Origin: Scatomonas sp963930955
GTDB lineage: Bacteria; Bacillota; Clostridia; Lachnospirales; Lachnospiraceae
Assembly: GCA_963930955.1 (NCBI GenBank)
Contig: OZ006967.1
Location: 682,001-746,000 of the forward strand
Length of the DNA stretch: 64,000 nucleotides
Reading direction: 5' to 3'
The translations under genes and the position numbers were made by a program. Shown here piece after piece: positions 15,347-25,891 of this stretch. Every line of letters begins with the position of its first letter. The first letter of the stretch is position 1. The notes beneath the pieces are model-generated. The model made no database searches. It was not told the origin of the DNA and saw nothing but the letters and a program-made list of their open reading frames with translations.

Positions 15347-15550
15347 TTGAAAACTGAATTAGCCAGAAGGCTGGAACTGAGCCAGAAAATGGAGCAGGGA
15401 TTACAGCAGGGAATGGAACAAGGGCGACAGTAAACTTTACAGAGCAGGACGGAGGAGATTGTCCGGAGGATGAGGGAAGAGAATTATCCGGAGGATCAGA
15501 TCATTAGAATCTGTGGAGTAACGAAAGAAGAACTTCTGTCTATAAAATGA
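15347..15550 (+). pseudogene. C-terminal remnant of an Rpn-family (PD-(D/E)XK nuclease/transposase-like) gene
   Basis: Starting from a TTG after aaggagg, the frame reads KTELARRLELSQKMEQGLQQ..GMEQGRQ, then TAA (15431-ish), then continues in the same frame as TEEIVRRMREENYPEDQII..CGVTKEELLSIK to TGA at 15548-15550. Gln/Glu-rich repeats followed by a short (E)E(L)L(S) tail are typical of the C-terminus of Rpn-family recombination-promoting nucleases. The nuclease domain is missing and there is an in-frame stop, so it is a decayed fragment. Confidence 0.6.
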
Positions 15551-15615
15551 GACCAGCACGACTTTGCGGAGCAATCCCTGTCTCGGCCCCATTAATCGGA
15601 TAATCCATAAAATAG

Positions 15616-15638
15616 CGGAGAGGCTTTAAGCCTCTCCG
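15616..15638 (-). terminator. Intrinsic terminator of hcp
   Basis: The 9-bp stem cggagaggc/gcctctccg overlaps the hcp stop codon and is followed on the minus strand by ctatttta. Confidence 0.65.
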
Positions 15639-17266
15639 AAAAACAGGTTTATGTCTTCCTCCACGCTCTGGATCCCCGCAATGCCGAAGTTTTCCACCAG
15701 GACTTTTGCCACCGCAGGAGACAGGAAAGCCGGCAGGGTGGGCCCCAGATGGATATTTTTTACCCCCAGGGACAGCAGGGCCAGCAGTACGATCACGGCT
15801 TTCTGCTCATACCAGGAAATATTGTAGATAATAGGCAGATCATTGATATCTTCCAGTCCGAAGACTTCTTTCAGCTTCAGGGCGATCACTGCCAGAGAGT
15901 AGCTGTCATTGCACTGTCCGGCATCCAGTACCCGGGGAATTCCCCCGATCTCTCCCAGATTTAATTTGTTATATCTGTATTTGGCGCAGCCGGCGGTAAG
16001 GATCACCGTGTCTTCCGGCAGGGCTTTGGCGAAATCCGTGTAATAGCTTCTGGATTTTGCCCGGCCGTCGCAGCCGGCCATGACCACAAATTTTCTGATG
16101 GCTCCGGATTTTACGGCGTCCACCACTTTGTCCGCCAGAGCCAGCACCTGCCCGTGGGCGAAGCCTCCGGTGATCTCTCCGGTTTCCAGTTCCTCCGGGG
16201 GAGGGCAGTGTTTTGCCTGCCGGATGATCGCGGAAAAATCTTTCGCTTCCCCGGGCGCTCCCGGAATGTGGACGCAGCCGGGGTATCCTGCGGCGCCGGT
16301 GGTGTACAGCCGGTCTTTATAACTGTCTTTGGGAGGAACGATGCAGTTAGTGGTCATAAGGATAGGACCGTGGAAACGCTCAAATTCTTCTTTCTGTTTC
16401 CACCAGGCATTTCCGTAATTCCCCACAAAATGCGGATACTTTTTAAATGCAGGATAATAGTGGGCGGGAAGCATTTCCGAGTGGGTATAAACATCCACGC
16501 CGGTATCTTTGGTCTGCTCCAGCAGCATTTCCAGATCCCGGAGGTCATGGCCGGAGATCAGGATGCCGGGACGGGTTCCCACACCGATATTTACCTTGGT
16601 GATCTCAGGATTCCCGTAAGCTTCGGTGTTGGCCTGATCCAGAAGGGCCATGCCTTTGACCCCGCATGCTCCGGTTTCCAGAGCCAGGGCGGTCAGATCC
16701 TCCGCGGTCAGAGAATCCTCCAGGGTAGCTGCCAGAGCCTTCTGGAGAAAAGCATCCAGTTCCGGATCCTCTTTCAGAAGAACGTTGGCGTGTTTGGTAT
16801 AGGCGGCCAATCCTTTGAGACCGTAGGTGATCAGTTCCCGAAGGCTGCGGATGTCCCCATTTTCTGTGGAGAGAACGCTCACTGCAGAGGCTTTGGCAGA
16901 GAATTCCGATTCCGGACCGTTCCAGAGGGCTGCTTCCGGAAGAGAGGAGGGATCCTTCAGCTGAGGGAGCAGGACTTCTTTTGCATCCAGGGTTTCCCGG
17001 ATCCGGGCCCGGATAGCGGCCGGATCGAAATTGACATTGGTGATGGTAGCAAACAGGTTGGTAGTGACCAGGTGGTTGATTTCTGCGGGAATCTCCGTGC
17101 CCTGTGCCCGGATGGCTGTGGAGACAGCGGAGAGGCCTTTGGTGACATAGATCAGCAGATCCTGCAGGCCGGCCACCTCCGGATTTTTTCCGCAGACGCC
17201 GGACTGGGTACAGCCTTTGCAGCCGGCAGTTTCCTGGCACTGAAAGCAGAACATTTTGTTTTCCAT
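15626..17266 (-). CDS. hcp: Hybrid cluster protein / hydroxylamine reductase
   Basis: The 546-aa protein has the class II Hcp N-terminal cysteine set (MFCFQCQETAGCKGCTQSGVCG) for the cubane cluster. Further motifs for the hybrid Fe-S-O cluster are TTNCIVPPKDSYKDR, GYPGCVHI, AGCDGRAKSRSYY, TAGCAKYRYNKL and DAGQCNDSYS. Hcp reduces nitric oxide (older assignment: hydroxylamine) in nitrosative stress, in the cytoplasm. ggagg precedes the ATG by 9 nt. It is divergent from a Crp/Fnr regulator 100 bp away, the usual arrangement for a dedicated regulator of hcp. Confidence 0.95.
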   Translation of the reverse strand: MENKMFCFQCQETAGCKGCTQSGVCGKNPEVAGLQDLLIYVTKGLSAVSTAIRAQGTEIPAEINHLVTTNLFATITNVNFDPAAIRARIRETLDAKEVLLPQLKDPSSLPEAALWNGPESEFSAKASAVSVLSTENGDIRSLRELITYGLKGLAAYTKHANVLLKEDPELDAFLQKALAATLEDSLTAEDLTALALETGACGVKGMALLDQANTEAYGNPEITKVNIGVGTRPGILISGHDLRDLEMLLEQTKDTGVDVYTHSEMLPAHYYPAFKKYPHFVGNYGNAWWKQKEEFERFHGPILMTTNCIVPPKDSYKDRLYTTGAAGYPGCVHIPGAPGEAKDFSAIIRQAKHCPPPEELETGEITGGFAHGQVLALADKVVDAVKSGAIRKFVVMAGCDGRAKSRSYYTDFAKALPEDTVILTAGCAKYRYNKLNLGEIGGIPRVLDAGQCNDSYSLAVIALKLKEVFGLEDINDLPIIYNISWYEQKAVIVLLALLSLGVKNIHLGPTLPAFLSPAVAKVLVENFGIAGIQSVEEDINLFFGEA

Positions 17267-17337
17267 AGGGGAATTCCTCCTTTTGATTTTGACTTGATTT
17301 TATGGTGTGAGTATATTATAGTTTGGACAATAAAACA

Positions 17338-17351
17338 GTTGTTATAACAAC
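17338..17351. promoter_or_regulatory. Palindromic operator between hcp and its Crp/Fnr regulator
   Basis: A perfect 14-bp palindrome, GTTGTTATAACAAC, lies 15 bp before the regulator start. On the hcp side a TATAAT (complement of 17315-17320) lies 17 bp away, so the palindrome covers the expected -35 region, as expected for an Fnr-type activator. Assignment is by position and symmetry only. Confidence 0.5.
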
Positions 17352-17366
17352 ATAGGGAGAGAATCT

Positions 17367-18023
17367 ATGGATTTTGTTCAAGTATCAAAAACCGTTTTAT
17401 TTCAGGGGACAAGGCCGGAGGACGCGGAAGCCATGCTGAAGTGTCTGGAGGCCAGAGAAAAGCAGTTTCAGAAAGATGAAACCATTTATTATGTGGGAGA
17501 TAGGGTATCAGAACTGGGTCTGGTACTTTCGGGAAGCGTGCTGATCGAAAATGATGATCTCTGGGGAAACCGGAGTATTCTGGACCGTATAGGTCCCGGA
17601 CAGATCTTCGCGGAGACTTACGCCTGCGTGCCCAGTGAAAAACTGCTGGTGACCGTTACAGCGGCAGAGGAAACAGAAGTTTTGTTTCTGAATGTGGGAA
17701 AAATCCTCAGAGTCTGCACCAATGCCTGCAGTTTCCATGCCAGACTGATCCGGAATCTGCTGACACTGTCTGCCCAGAAAAATCTGAATCTGTCCCGGAG
17801 GATCTTTCACACTTCCGCGAAATCGATCCGGGGGCGGCTTTTATCGTATCTGTCCTGGCAGGCAGTCAAACAGGGCAGCCGGGAGTTTGACATTCCCTTT
17901 AACCGGCAGCAGCTGGCGGATTACCTGGGGGTGGATCGGTCCGCCATGTCCGCGGAGCTGGGGAAAATGAAGCGGGAAGGATTGATCCAGGTGGACAGAA
18001 GTCATTTCAGAATGGAGGAATAG
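17367..18023 (+). CDS. Crp/Fnr family transcriptional regulator (probable HcpR-like)
   Basis: The 218-aa protein has an N-terminal cyclic-nucleotide-binding-like barrel (~15-130: LGLVLSGSVLIENDD, GRSI-like GNRSILDRIGPGQIF) and a C-terminal winged helix (~150-215: FNRQQLADYLGVDRSAMSAELGKMKREGL). No N-terminal Fnr-type cysteine cluster is present; Cys residues occur around 110-115 (VCTNACSF). It is divergent from hcp with a palindrome between them, so it is the likely nitrosative-stress activator of hcp. Gas or haem sensing cannot be told from sequence. Confidence 0.88.
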   Translation: MDFVQVSKTVLFQGTRPEDAEAMLKCLEAREKQFQKDETIYYVGDRVSELGLVLSGSVLIENDDLWGNRSILDRIGPGQIFAETYACVPSEKLLVTVTAAEETEVLFLNVGKILRVCTNACSFHARLIRNLLTLSAQKNLNLSRRIFHTSAKSIRGRLLSYLSWQAVKQGSREFDIPFNRQQLADYLGVDRSAMSAELGKMKREGLIQVDRSHFRMEE

Positions 18024-18032
18024 GAGAAAAAG

Positions 18033-18626
18033 ATGCAGCATATTACCGTAGTCCCTTACGATCCGGCCTGGGAAAAGGAGTTTGAGAAAGAGGCCTTTGT
18101 AAAACAGCTGGAAGAAAAAGCGCTTCTGTGGAGGAAGCTGCAGGAGAACCGCCGAGGTCTGAAATTTTGCAGGATTAGGAATTGCCGGAAACTTTTGAAG
18201 CCGGCGGCTGAATGGTTTGCCGAAAAATGGGGGATTGCTGAAGAAATTTATTTGGAAAGTATGGAGAGGTGCCTGCAGCAGAAAGAGGGAATCCCGCAGT
18301 GGTATGTATTGATCGATGAAGAAGGAAACATTGCGGCCGGCGCAGGAATGATCGACAATGATTTCCACAGCCGGAAGGATCTGACTCCCAATCTCTGCGC
18401 CTTGTATGTGGAGGAGCGGTATCGGAACCGGGGACTTGCCAGATGGATTCTGGACGAGATCCGGGCAGAGGCCGGGAACATGGGATACGACAAGCTGTAT
18501 CTGGTGACAGATCACATGGGCTTTTATGAAAGATGCGGGTGGAAATTCCTGACAATGGCCAAAGATCAGGAAGCAATGCCGATACGCCTTTATGAGGCAA
18601 ACACAAAGAAAATCGAGAAAGATTAG
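18033..18626 (+). CDS. GNAT acetyltransferase with a GrpB-like N-terminal scrap
   Basis: Residues ~55-190 are a GNAT domain (RKLLKPAAEWFAEKWGI, WYVLIDEEGNIAAGAGM, NLCALYVEERYRNRGLARWI, FYERCGW) of the type that modifies small molecules or drugs. The first ~20 residues (ITVVPYDPAWEKEFEKE) instead match the start of GrpB/UPF0157 proteins. The frame is intact for 197 aa with a good Shine-Dalgarno. The simplest reading is a deletion that joined a grpB-like gene start to a GNAT gene. It starts 9 nt after the regulator gene. Confidence 0.75.
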   Translation: MQHITVVPYDPAWEKEFEKEAFVKQLEEKALLWRKLQENRRGLKFCRIRNCRKLLKPAAEWFAEKWGIAEEIYLESMERCLQQKEGIPQWYVLIDEEGNIAAGAGMIDNDFHSRKDLTPNLCALYVEERYRNRGLARWILDEIRAEAGNMGYDKLYLVTDHMGFYERCGWKFLTMAKDQEAMPIRLYEANTKKIEKD

Positions 18627-18683
18627 AAAGGGAAAAGGGGGTGGAAAAGGTTTGAAATGGGTTTCAATTAAATTTTAAAAAAA

Positions 18684-18726
18684 TTAGCACTCACCTCTTT
18701 ACAGTGCTAACAATCTGTGTTATATT
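18684..18726 (+). promoter_or_regulatory. CIRCE operator and sigma-A promoter of clpB
   Basis: TTAGCACTC (18684-18692), 9 nt, CAGTGCTAA (18702-18710) is a CIRCE element with one mismatch to TTAGCACTC-N9-GAGTGCTAA, the HrcA site. It overlaps the -35 TTTACA (18698-18703), which is 17 bp from the -10 TATATT (18721-18726). An extra TTAGCAC half-site lies at 18731-18737. HrcA repression of clpB is therefore likely. Confidence 0.85.
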
Positions 18727-18780
18727 GGCATTAGCACAGGAAAACAGACCTGCGCAATTTCGATACCAGGAGGTGTGAGT

Positions 18781-21380
<2,600 letters not shown>

Positions 21381-21384
<4 letters not shown>

Positions 21385-21554
21385 TCCCAAAAGATCCTGT
21401 AATGCTGCTGAGTTATGTAAACACCCAGCTGCGAGATCATTATGGAAGCTTAAAAGAACTCTGTGAAGGCCTGGGTCTTCAGGAGGCAGAACTGCAGGAA
21501 AAACTGAAAGCGATCGATTACGAATACGATCCGAAAGAAAATCAATTCCGATAA
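21381..21554 (+). CDS. DUF4250 domain-containing small protein
   Basis: A 57-aa product starts at ATG 21381, overlapping the clpB stop (ATGA). Sequence: IPKDPVMLLSYVNTQLRD.., ..LKELCEGLGLQEAEL.., AIDYEYDPKENQF. These match the DUF4250 family (PxDxxxLLSxVNxxLRDxY, YxYxxxxNQF). Function is unknown; it is probably cotranslated with ClpB. Confidence 0.8.
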
Positions 21555-21560
21555 AAAAAA

Positions 21561-21611
21561 GCTGCGGGAAGGATTCAACGCTGTTTCGAGAATCCTTTGC
21601 CGCAGTTTTTC
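21561..21611 (+). terminator. Intrinsic terminator after clpB-DUF4250
   Basis: Stem gctgcgg-aggatt / aatcct-ccgcag (21561-21575 with 21591-21605) followed by tttttc. The converging threonine aldolase gene ends at 21613. Confidence 0.8.
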
Positions 21612-21612
21612 T

Positions 21613-22638
21613 TTAAAGGAGCCGGATCAGGGTTTCAACATCTTCCATTCTGGTGGCCCAGCTGGTTGCGAAACGCACCACCGTGCGGGATTCGTCCAGC
21701 CTTTCCCAGAAGCTGAAAGCCACCTGCTCCGCCAGTTCTTTCATGCGGGTGGTTTCCAGAACCAGAAAGATCTGGTTCGTGGGAGAGTCCAGATAAAAAC
21801 GGTATCCCTTTTCCTTAAAGCCTTTTTTTAAAGCCTCCGCCGTTTCTATGGCGTTCCGGCTGATCTGAAGATAAAGGCCGTCAGAGAATAAGGTGTCGAA
21901 CTGAATGCCCAGAAGCCTTCCTTTGGCCAGAAGGGCTCCCTGGGCTTTGATCCGGGTCATGAAATGCCGGGGAGCATTTCCCCGGGGAAATACCACGGCC
22001 TCTCCGCAGAGGGCGCCTACCTTCGTGCCGCCAATGTAGAAAACATCGCAGAGAGAAGCCAGATCGGAAAGGGTCAGATCCGCCTCCGGGCTTGCCAGTC
22101 CGTAGCCCAGCCGGGCGCCGTCCACATAAAGCGGAATCTGGTAAGCCTGACAGATCTTATGCAGCTCCTCCAGTTCCCGGCGGGAATACAGGGTCCCGTA
22201 CTCTGTGGGCCAGGAAAGGTAGACCATGCCGGGAAAGGCCATATGCTCATGGTTTTCGTCCCCGTAAAAATTCTCCAGATACCGCCTCAGAACCGCCCCG
22301 GAGATCTTCCCCTCCCGCTGGGGGAGGGAAAGTACCTTATGGCCGGAGTTCTCGATGGCTCCGGCTTCGTGGGTGCCGATGTGGCCGCTCTCCGCCGCCA
22401 GAACCCCCTGGTAAGACTCCAGCAGAGAGGAGATCACCAGGCGGTTGGTCTGGGTCCCGCCGGAAAGAAACCAGACATCTGCCTCCGGTCGGCCGCAGGC
22501 GGACCGGATCTTTTCTCTGGCGGAAGCACAGTATGGATCTTCTCCGTAACCGGGAAGCTGTTCCCGGTTGGTCTCCAGCAGCCGCTGCAGAATGCGTTCA
22601 TGGGCTCCTTCTGAATAATCGTTTACAAAAGAAAGCAT
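21613..22638 (-). CDS. ltaE: Low-specificity L-threonine aldolase family (PLP)
   Basis: The 341-aa protein has the beta-eliminating lyase/threonine aldolase fold: N-terminal FVNDYSEGAHERIL, WFLSGGTQTNRLVI, ESGHIGTHEAGAIE (stacking His), YVDGARLGYGL (Asp for the PLP ring) and the PLP lysine in YIGGTKVGALCGE. These enzymes cleave threonine or allo-threonine to glycine and acetaldehyde. Its ATG overlaps the stop of the MATE gene by 1 base, so the two are co-transcribed, perhaps exporting a related amino compound. Confidence 0.88.
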   Translation of the reverse strand: MLSFVNDYSEGAHERILQRLLETNREQLPGYGEDPYCASAREKIRSACGRPEADVWFLSGGTQTNRLVISSLLESYQGVLAAESGHIGTHEAGAIENSGHKVLSLPQREGKISGAVLRRYLENFYGDENHEHMAFPGMVYLSWPTEYGTLYSRRELEELHKICQAYQIPLYVDGARLGYGLASPEADLTLSDLASLCDVFYIGGTKVGALCGEAVVFPRGNAPRHFMTRIKAQGALLAKGRLLGIQFDTLFSDGLYLQISRNAIETAEALKKGFKEKGYRFYLDSPTNQIFLVLETTRMKELAEQVAFSFWERLDESRTVVRFATSWATRMEDVETLIRLL

Positions 22639-24044
22639 TACGCGTCCTCCTCTTCCCTGGACATGCCGCCGCTTCCGCTTTCAGGAAGCGGCCGGATCTT
22701 CTGGCCGTAAACCTTGCGGAAGAAGAACAGGGTGGCCAGCAGGGAGAAAATTTCCGCAATGGGGAAAGCCCACCACACGGATTGCAGATCCCCGATCCGG
22801 GACAGCAGAAAGGCTACGGGAAGCAGCACCACCAGCTGCCGGAGCAGGGAGGTAAACATGCTGTAGATGGCGCTTCCAAGGGCCTGGAGCACAGAACCCA
22901 GGATAATGCAGCAGCCGGCCAGAATGTAGCTGAGGCTGATGATCCGCAGTGCGGGGACGCCGATGGAAAGCATATTTTCAGAAGCATTAAAAATTCCCAG
23001 AAGCTTATCCGGAATAATCCAGAACAGGGCCAGGCCGATCAGCATGAGACAGCTGGCGGAAACAGCGGCCAGACGGATGGTGCGGTTGATCCGCAGCCGG
23101 TTTCTGGCGCCGTAATTATAGGCAATAATGGGAACCATTCCATTGTTGAGACCGAAGATCGGCATGAAAATGAAGCTGTTCAGCTTAAAGTACACGCCGA
23201 AGACAGCCGCCGCGGTGGAAGAAAATCCCATGAGGATCAGATTCATGCCGAAGGTCATGACCGAACCGATGCACTGCATAATGATGGAAGGAATGGCGAT
23301 CTTATAAATATTGGCAACCATCCCGCCCTGCAGGCGGAAGCCCTTCAGGCTCAGGCTGATTTCCCTGTTAAACCGGAAGTTAAAGAAAGTACCCAGGCAG
23401 AAGCCGCAGATCTGTCCGATGACGGTGGCCGCCGCGGCGCCGGCAACCCCCATTTCCGGAGCGCCGAAATATCCGAAGATCAGAATGGGATCCAGAATGA
23501 TGTTGATAATCGCTCCCGTGCCCTGGGAAAACATGGTAAAGAGCGTGCGGCCGGTGGAGGTCAGCAGACGCTCCATGGTGATCTGCATGAAAACGCCGAA
23601 GCAGATGGTACAGCAGATCCGCATATACGTAACGCCGTATTCGTAGATCTCCGCATCCTGGGTCTGCATGGCCATAAAGGGTTCCGCCGCTATAAAGGAA
23701 ACAGCGGCAAAGACCAGGCTGCTGAGTAGGGCCAGAAAGACGCCGTGGAGAGCCACGGAATTGGCGTTTTTATAATCCTTCTCTCCCAGACTCCGGGAAA
23801 GCAGGGCATTAATTCCTACTCCGGTGCCGGTGGCGATAGCGATCATCAGGTTCTGCATAGGGAAGACCAGGGAAACCGCTGTCAGAGCGTTTTCGTTGAT
23901 CTGGGAGACGTACATGCTGTCCACGATATTGTACAGAGCCTGAATGATCATAGAGATGATCATAGGCAGAGACATCTGGAACAGAAGCCTTCCCACCGGC
24001 ATGGTTCCCATTTTGTTTTCTTGTTTTGCTGCTGTAGTTTCCAT
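22638..24044 (-). CDS. MATE family efflux transporter
   Basis: The 468-aa integral membrane protein has about 12 hydrophobic segments. It carries the MATE start motif (GRLLFQMSLPMIISMIIQALYN..VDSMYVSQ) and a repeat of the half after ~residue 240 (IAIPSIIMQCIGSVMTFGMN). The family exports drugs or metabolites using Na+ or H+. It is the first gene of a two-gene unit with the threonine aldolase. A promoter-like TTGCAA-N16-TAGAAT lies upstream. Substrate unknown. Confidence 0.92.
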   Translation of the reverse strand: METTAAKQENKMGTMPVGRLLFQMSLPMIISMIIQALYNIVDSMYVSQINENALTAVSLVFPMQNLMIAIATGTGVGINALLSRSLGEKDYKNANSVALHGVFLALLSSLVFAAVSFIAAEPFMAMQTQDAEIYEYGVTYMRICCTICFGVFMQITMERLLTSTGRTLFTMFSQGTGAIINIILDPILIFGYFGAPEMGVAGAAAATVIGQICGFCLGTFFNFRFNREISLSLKGFRLQGGMVANIYKIAIPSIIMQCIGSVMTFGMNLILMGFSSTAAAVFGVYFKLNSFIFMPIFGLNNGMVPIIAYNYGARNRLRINRTIRLAAVSASCLMLIGLALFWIIPDKLLGIFNASENMLSIGVPALRIISLSYILAGCCIILGSVLQALGSAIYSMFTSLLRQLVVLLPVAFLLSRIGDLQSVWWAFPIAEIFSLLATLFFFRKVYGQKIRPLPESGSGGMSREEEDA

Positions 24045-24112
24045 AAAACCCCCTGTTGTAAAAAATATGATCCGGGAAAGGCCTGTTGCTTTTTTTGCCG
24101 CTCCCTATTATA

Positions 24113-24140
24113 ATTCTACCCAGAACAGACAATTTTGCAA
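24113..24140 (-). promoter_or_regulatory. Candidate sigma-A promoter of the MATE operon
   Basis: On the minus strand, TTGCAA (24140-24135), 16 nt, TAGAAT (24118-24113), about 70 bp before the MATE start. Confidence 0.45.
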
Positions 24141-24171
24141 GTCTTTTGCGTGGAAAACACATGGGGAGCCT

Positions 24172-24984
24172 ATGGGAGAGTATCAGAGTTTTGCGCGGGT
24201 TTATGACCTGTTTATGGACAACGTAGATTATGAGGAATGGAGCCGTGTTCTGTTAAAAAAACTCCGGGACCGGGGTGTCCGGGAGGGACTGGTGCTGGAT
24301 CTTGGCTGCGGCACCGGAGAAATGACGGAACGGCTGGCAGCTGCCGGCTACGATCTGATCGGTGTGGACGCCTCCCCGGATATGCTGGAGGAGGCAAAGG
24401 AAAAGCAGGAAAGGTCCGGCCATGATATTCTGTATCTTCTCCAGGATATGCGGGAATTTGAACTGTACGGAACCGTCCGGGCCGTGATAAGCTGCTGTGA
24501 CTCCCTGAATTATATCCTGGAGCCGGAGGAGCTGCTGCAGGTATTCCGGCTGGTGAACAATTACCTGGATCCCGGGGGACTGTTTCTGTTTGATTTCAGC
24601 ACGGAGGTGAAATACAGCTCCATCGGGGAGGATACCATCGCGGACAGCCGGGAAGAGGGCAGTTTTATCTGGGACAATTACTACGATCCGGAAGAGAAGA
24701 TCAATCAGTATGATCTGACTTTTTTTCTGAAGGAATCCGGCGGGCTTTACCGAAAATATGAGGAGACGCATTTCCAGCGGGCCTACAGCCTGGAAGAGAT
24801 CCGGGAACTGCTGGAAAAGGCAGGCCTCTGTTTTCTGGAGGCCTGGAACGATTATACAGACAACCCTCCCGGGCCGGGCAGCCAGCGGATCCTGGTGCTG
24901 GCCAGGGAACAGGGAAAAGATAGCATCAGTGTACAAGGGGAGCGTGTTGCCCATTGTACACTGATGCTAAGAAAGATGGAGTGA
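24172..24984 (+). CDS. Class I SAM-dependent methyltransferase
   Basis: ATG at 24172 follows gggag and starts MGEYQSFARVYDLFM. The 270-aa protein has the Rossmann SAM-binding motif LVLDLGCGTGEMTERLA (~40-56), the acidic loop GVDASPDMLEEA and motif II (AVISCCDSLNYI). Substrate unknown; it resembles broadly annotated small-molecule methyltransferases in Firmicutes. The last ~20 residues (SISVQGERVAHCTLMLRK) are encoded by a miniature inverted-repeat element (24921-24969), so the original C-terminus was replaced. The Hsp33 gene starts 5 nt later. Confidence 0.85.
   Translation: MGEYQSFARVYDLFMDNVDYEEWSRVLLKKLRDRGVREGLVLDLGCGTGEMTERLAAAGYDLIGVDASPDMLEEAKEKQERSGHDILYLLQDMREFELYGTVRAVISCCDSLNYILEPEELLQVFRLVNNYLDPGGLFLFDFSTEVKYSSIGEDTIADSREEGSFIWDNYYDPEEKINQYDLTFFLKESGGLYRKYEETHFQRAYSLEEIRELLEKAGLCFLEAWNDYTDNPPGPGSQRILVLAREQGKDSISVQGERVAHCTLMLRKME
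24921..24969 (-). repeat. 49-bp miniature derivative of the 279-bp element
   Basis: TAGCATCAGTGTACAAGGGG at 24921-24940 and its near-complement (ccattgtacactgatgcta, to 24969) flank agcgtgttgc. Read on the minus strand it is the left end of the full element (caacacgctcc) joined directly to the right terminal repeat, i.e. an internal deletion. It lies inside the 3' end of the methyltransferase gene. Confidence 0.8.
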
Positions 24985-24988
24985 AAAT

Positions 24989-25879
24989 ATGAGCGAATAC
25001 AGAGATTACGCAGTAAGAGCCACAGCCGCGGGAGGCTATGTACGGGCCTTCGCGGCCACTACCCGAAACCTGGCGGAGGAGGCCAGGACATACCACAACA
25101 CCAGCCCGGTGGTGACAGCCGCCCTGGGAAGGCTTCTCACTGCAGGCACTATGATGGGACTGATGATGAAAGGGGACAGGGATATCCTTACCCTTCAGAT
25201 GAAAGGGGACGGCCCTATGCACGGCCTGACGGTCACGGCGGATTCCAAAGGCCGGGTAAAGGGCTACGCGGATCAGCCGGCAGTGCTGATCCCGGCCAAC
25301 AAAAAAGGCAAGCTGGATGTGGGAGGAGCCATAGGAAACGGTTATCTCACCGTGATCAAGGATCTGGGACTGAAAGAACCCTACAGCGGCCAGGTGGAAC
25401 TGCAGACGGGAGAGATCGGCGACGACCTGACCTACTATTTCGCGGCCAGCGAGCAGGTGCCCTCCTCTGTGGGCCTGGGCGTTCTGATGGAAAAGAATAA
25501 CACCGTGAAGCAGGCGGGGGGCTTTATCGTGCAGCTGATGCCCGGCACCGGCGAAGAGGTGATCGAAAAGCTGGAGCAGAAACTGGCGGGGATTACTTCC
25601 GTAACGGATATGCTGGAGAAGGGCTATACCCCGGAGCGGATCCTGGAAGAACTGCTTTCGGATCTGGATCTGGAGATCAACGATCGGATCCCCCTGGAAT
25701 TTTACTGCAACTGCAGCCGGGACCGGGTGGCCAAGGCCCTGATCAGCATCGGGGAAAAAGAGCTGAAAAGCATGATCGCGGATGGAAAACCGGTGGAGCT
25801 GGTCTGCCATTTCTGCAGCCGGAAATACCAGTTTTCCGTGGGGGAGCTGGAGGAAATGCTGGCGGCAGCCAGAAGGTAA
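24989..25879 (+). CDS. hslO: Redox-regulated chaperone Hsp33
   Basis: The 296-aa protein has the Hsp33 N-terminal core (DYAVRATAAGGYVRAFAATT, GRLLTAGTMMGLMMKGD) and the C-terminal zinc redox switch FYCNCSRDR ... VCHFCSRKYQF (CxC and CxxC). Zinc-bound it is inactive; oxidation releases zinc and turns on holdase activity. It lies between the methyltransferase and nadE genes with short gaps, suggesting one transcript. Confidence 0.95.
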   Translation: MSEYRDYAVRATAAGGYVRAFAATTRNLAEEARTYHNTSPVVTAALGRLLTAGTMMGLMMKGDRDILTLQMKGDGPMHGLTVTADSKGRVKGYADQPAVLIPANKKGKLDVGGAIGNGYLTVIKDLGLKEPYSGQVELQTGEIGDDLTYYFAASEQVPSSVGLGVLMEKNNTVKQAGGFIVQLMPGTGEEVIEKLEQKLAGITSVTDMLEKGYTPERILEELLSDLDLEINDRIPLEFYCNCSRDRVAKALISIGEKELKSMIADGKPVELVCHFCSRKYQFSVGELEEMLAAARR

Positions 25880-25891
25880 GGAGAAAAAGGT

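Noticed and set aside
23944..24171. Long N-terminal extension of the methyltransferase
   Set aside because: It overlaps the MATE promoter region and start on the other strand; the ATG at 24172 matches the family start.
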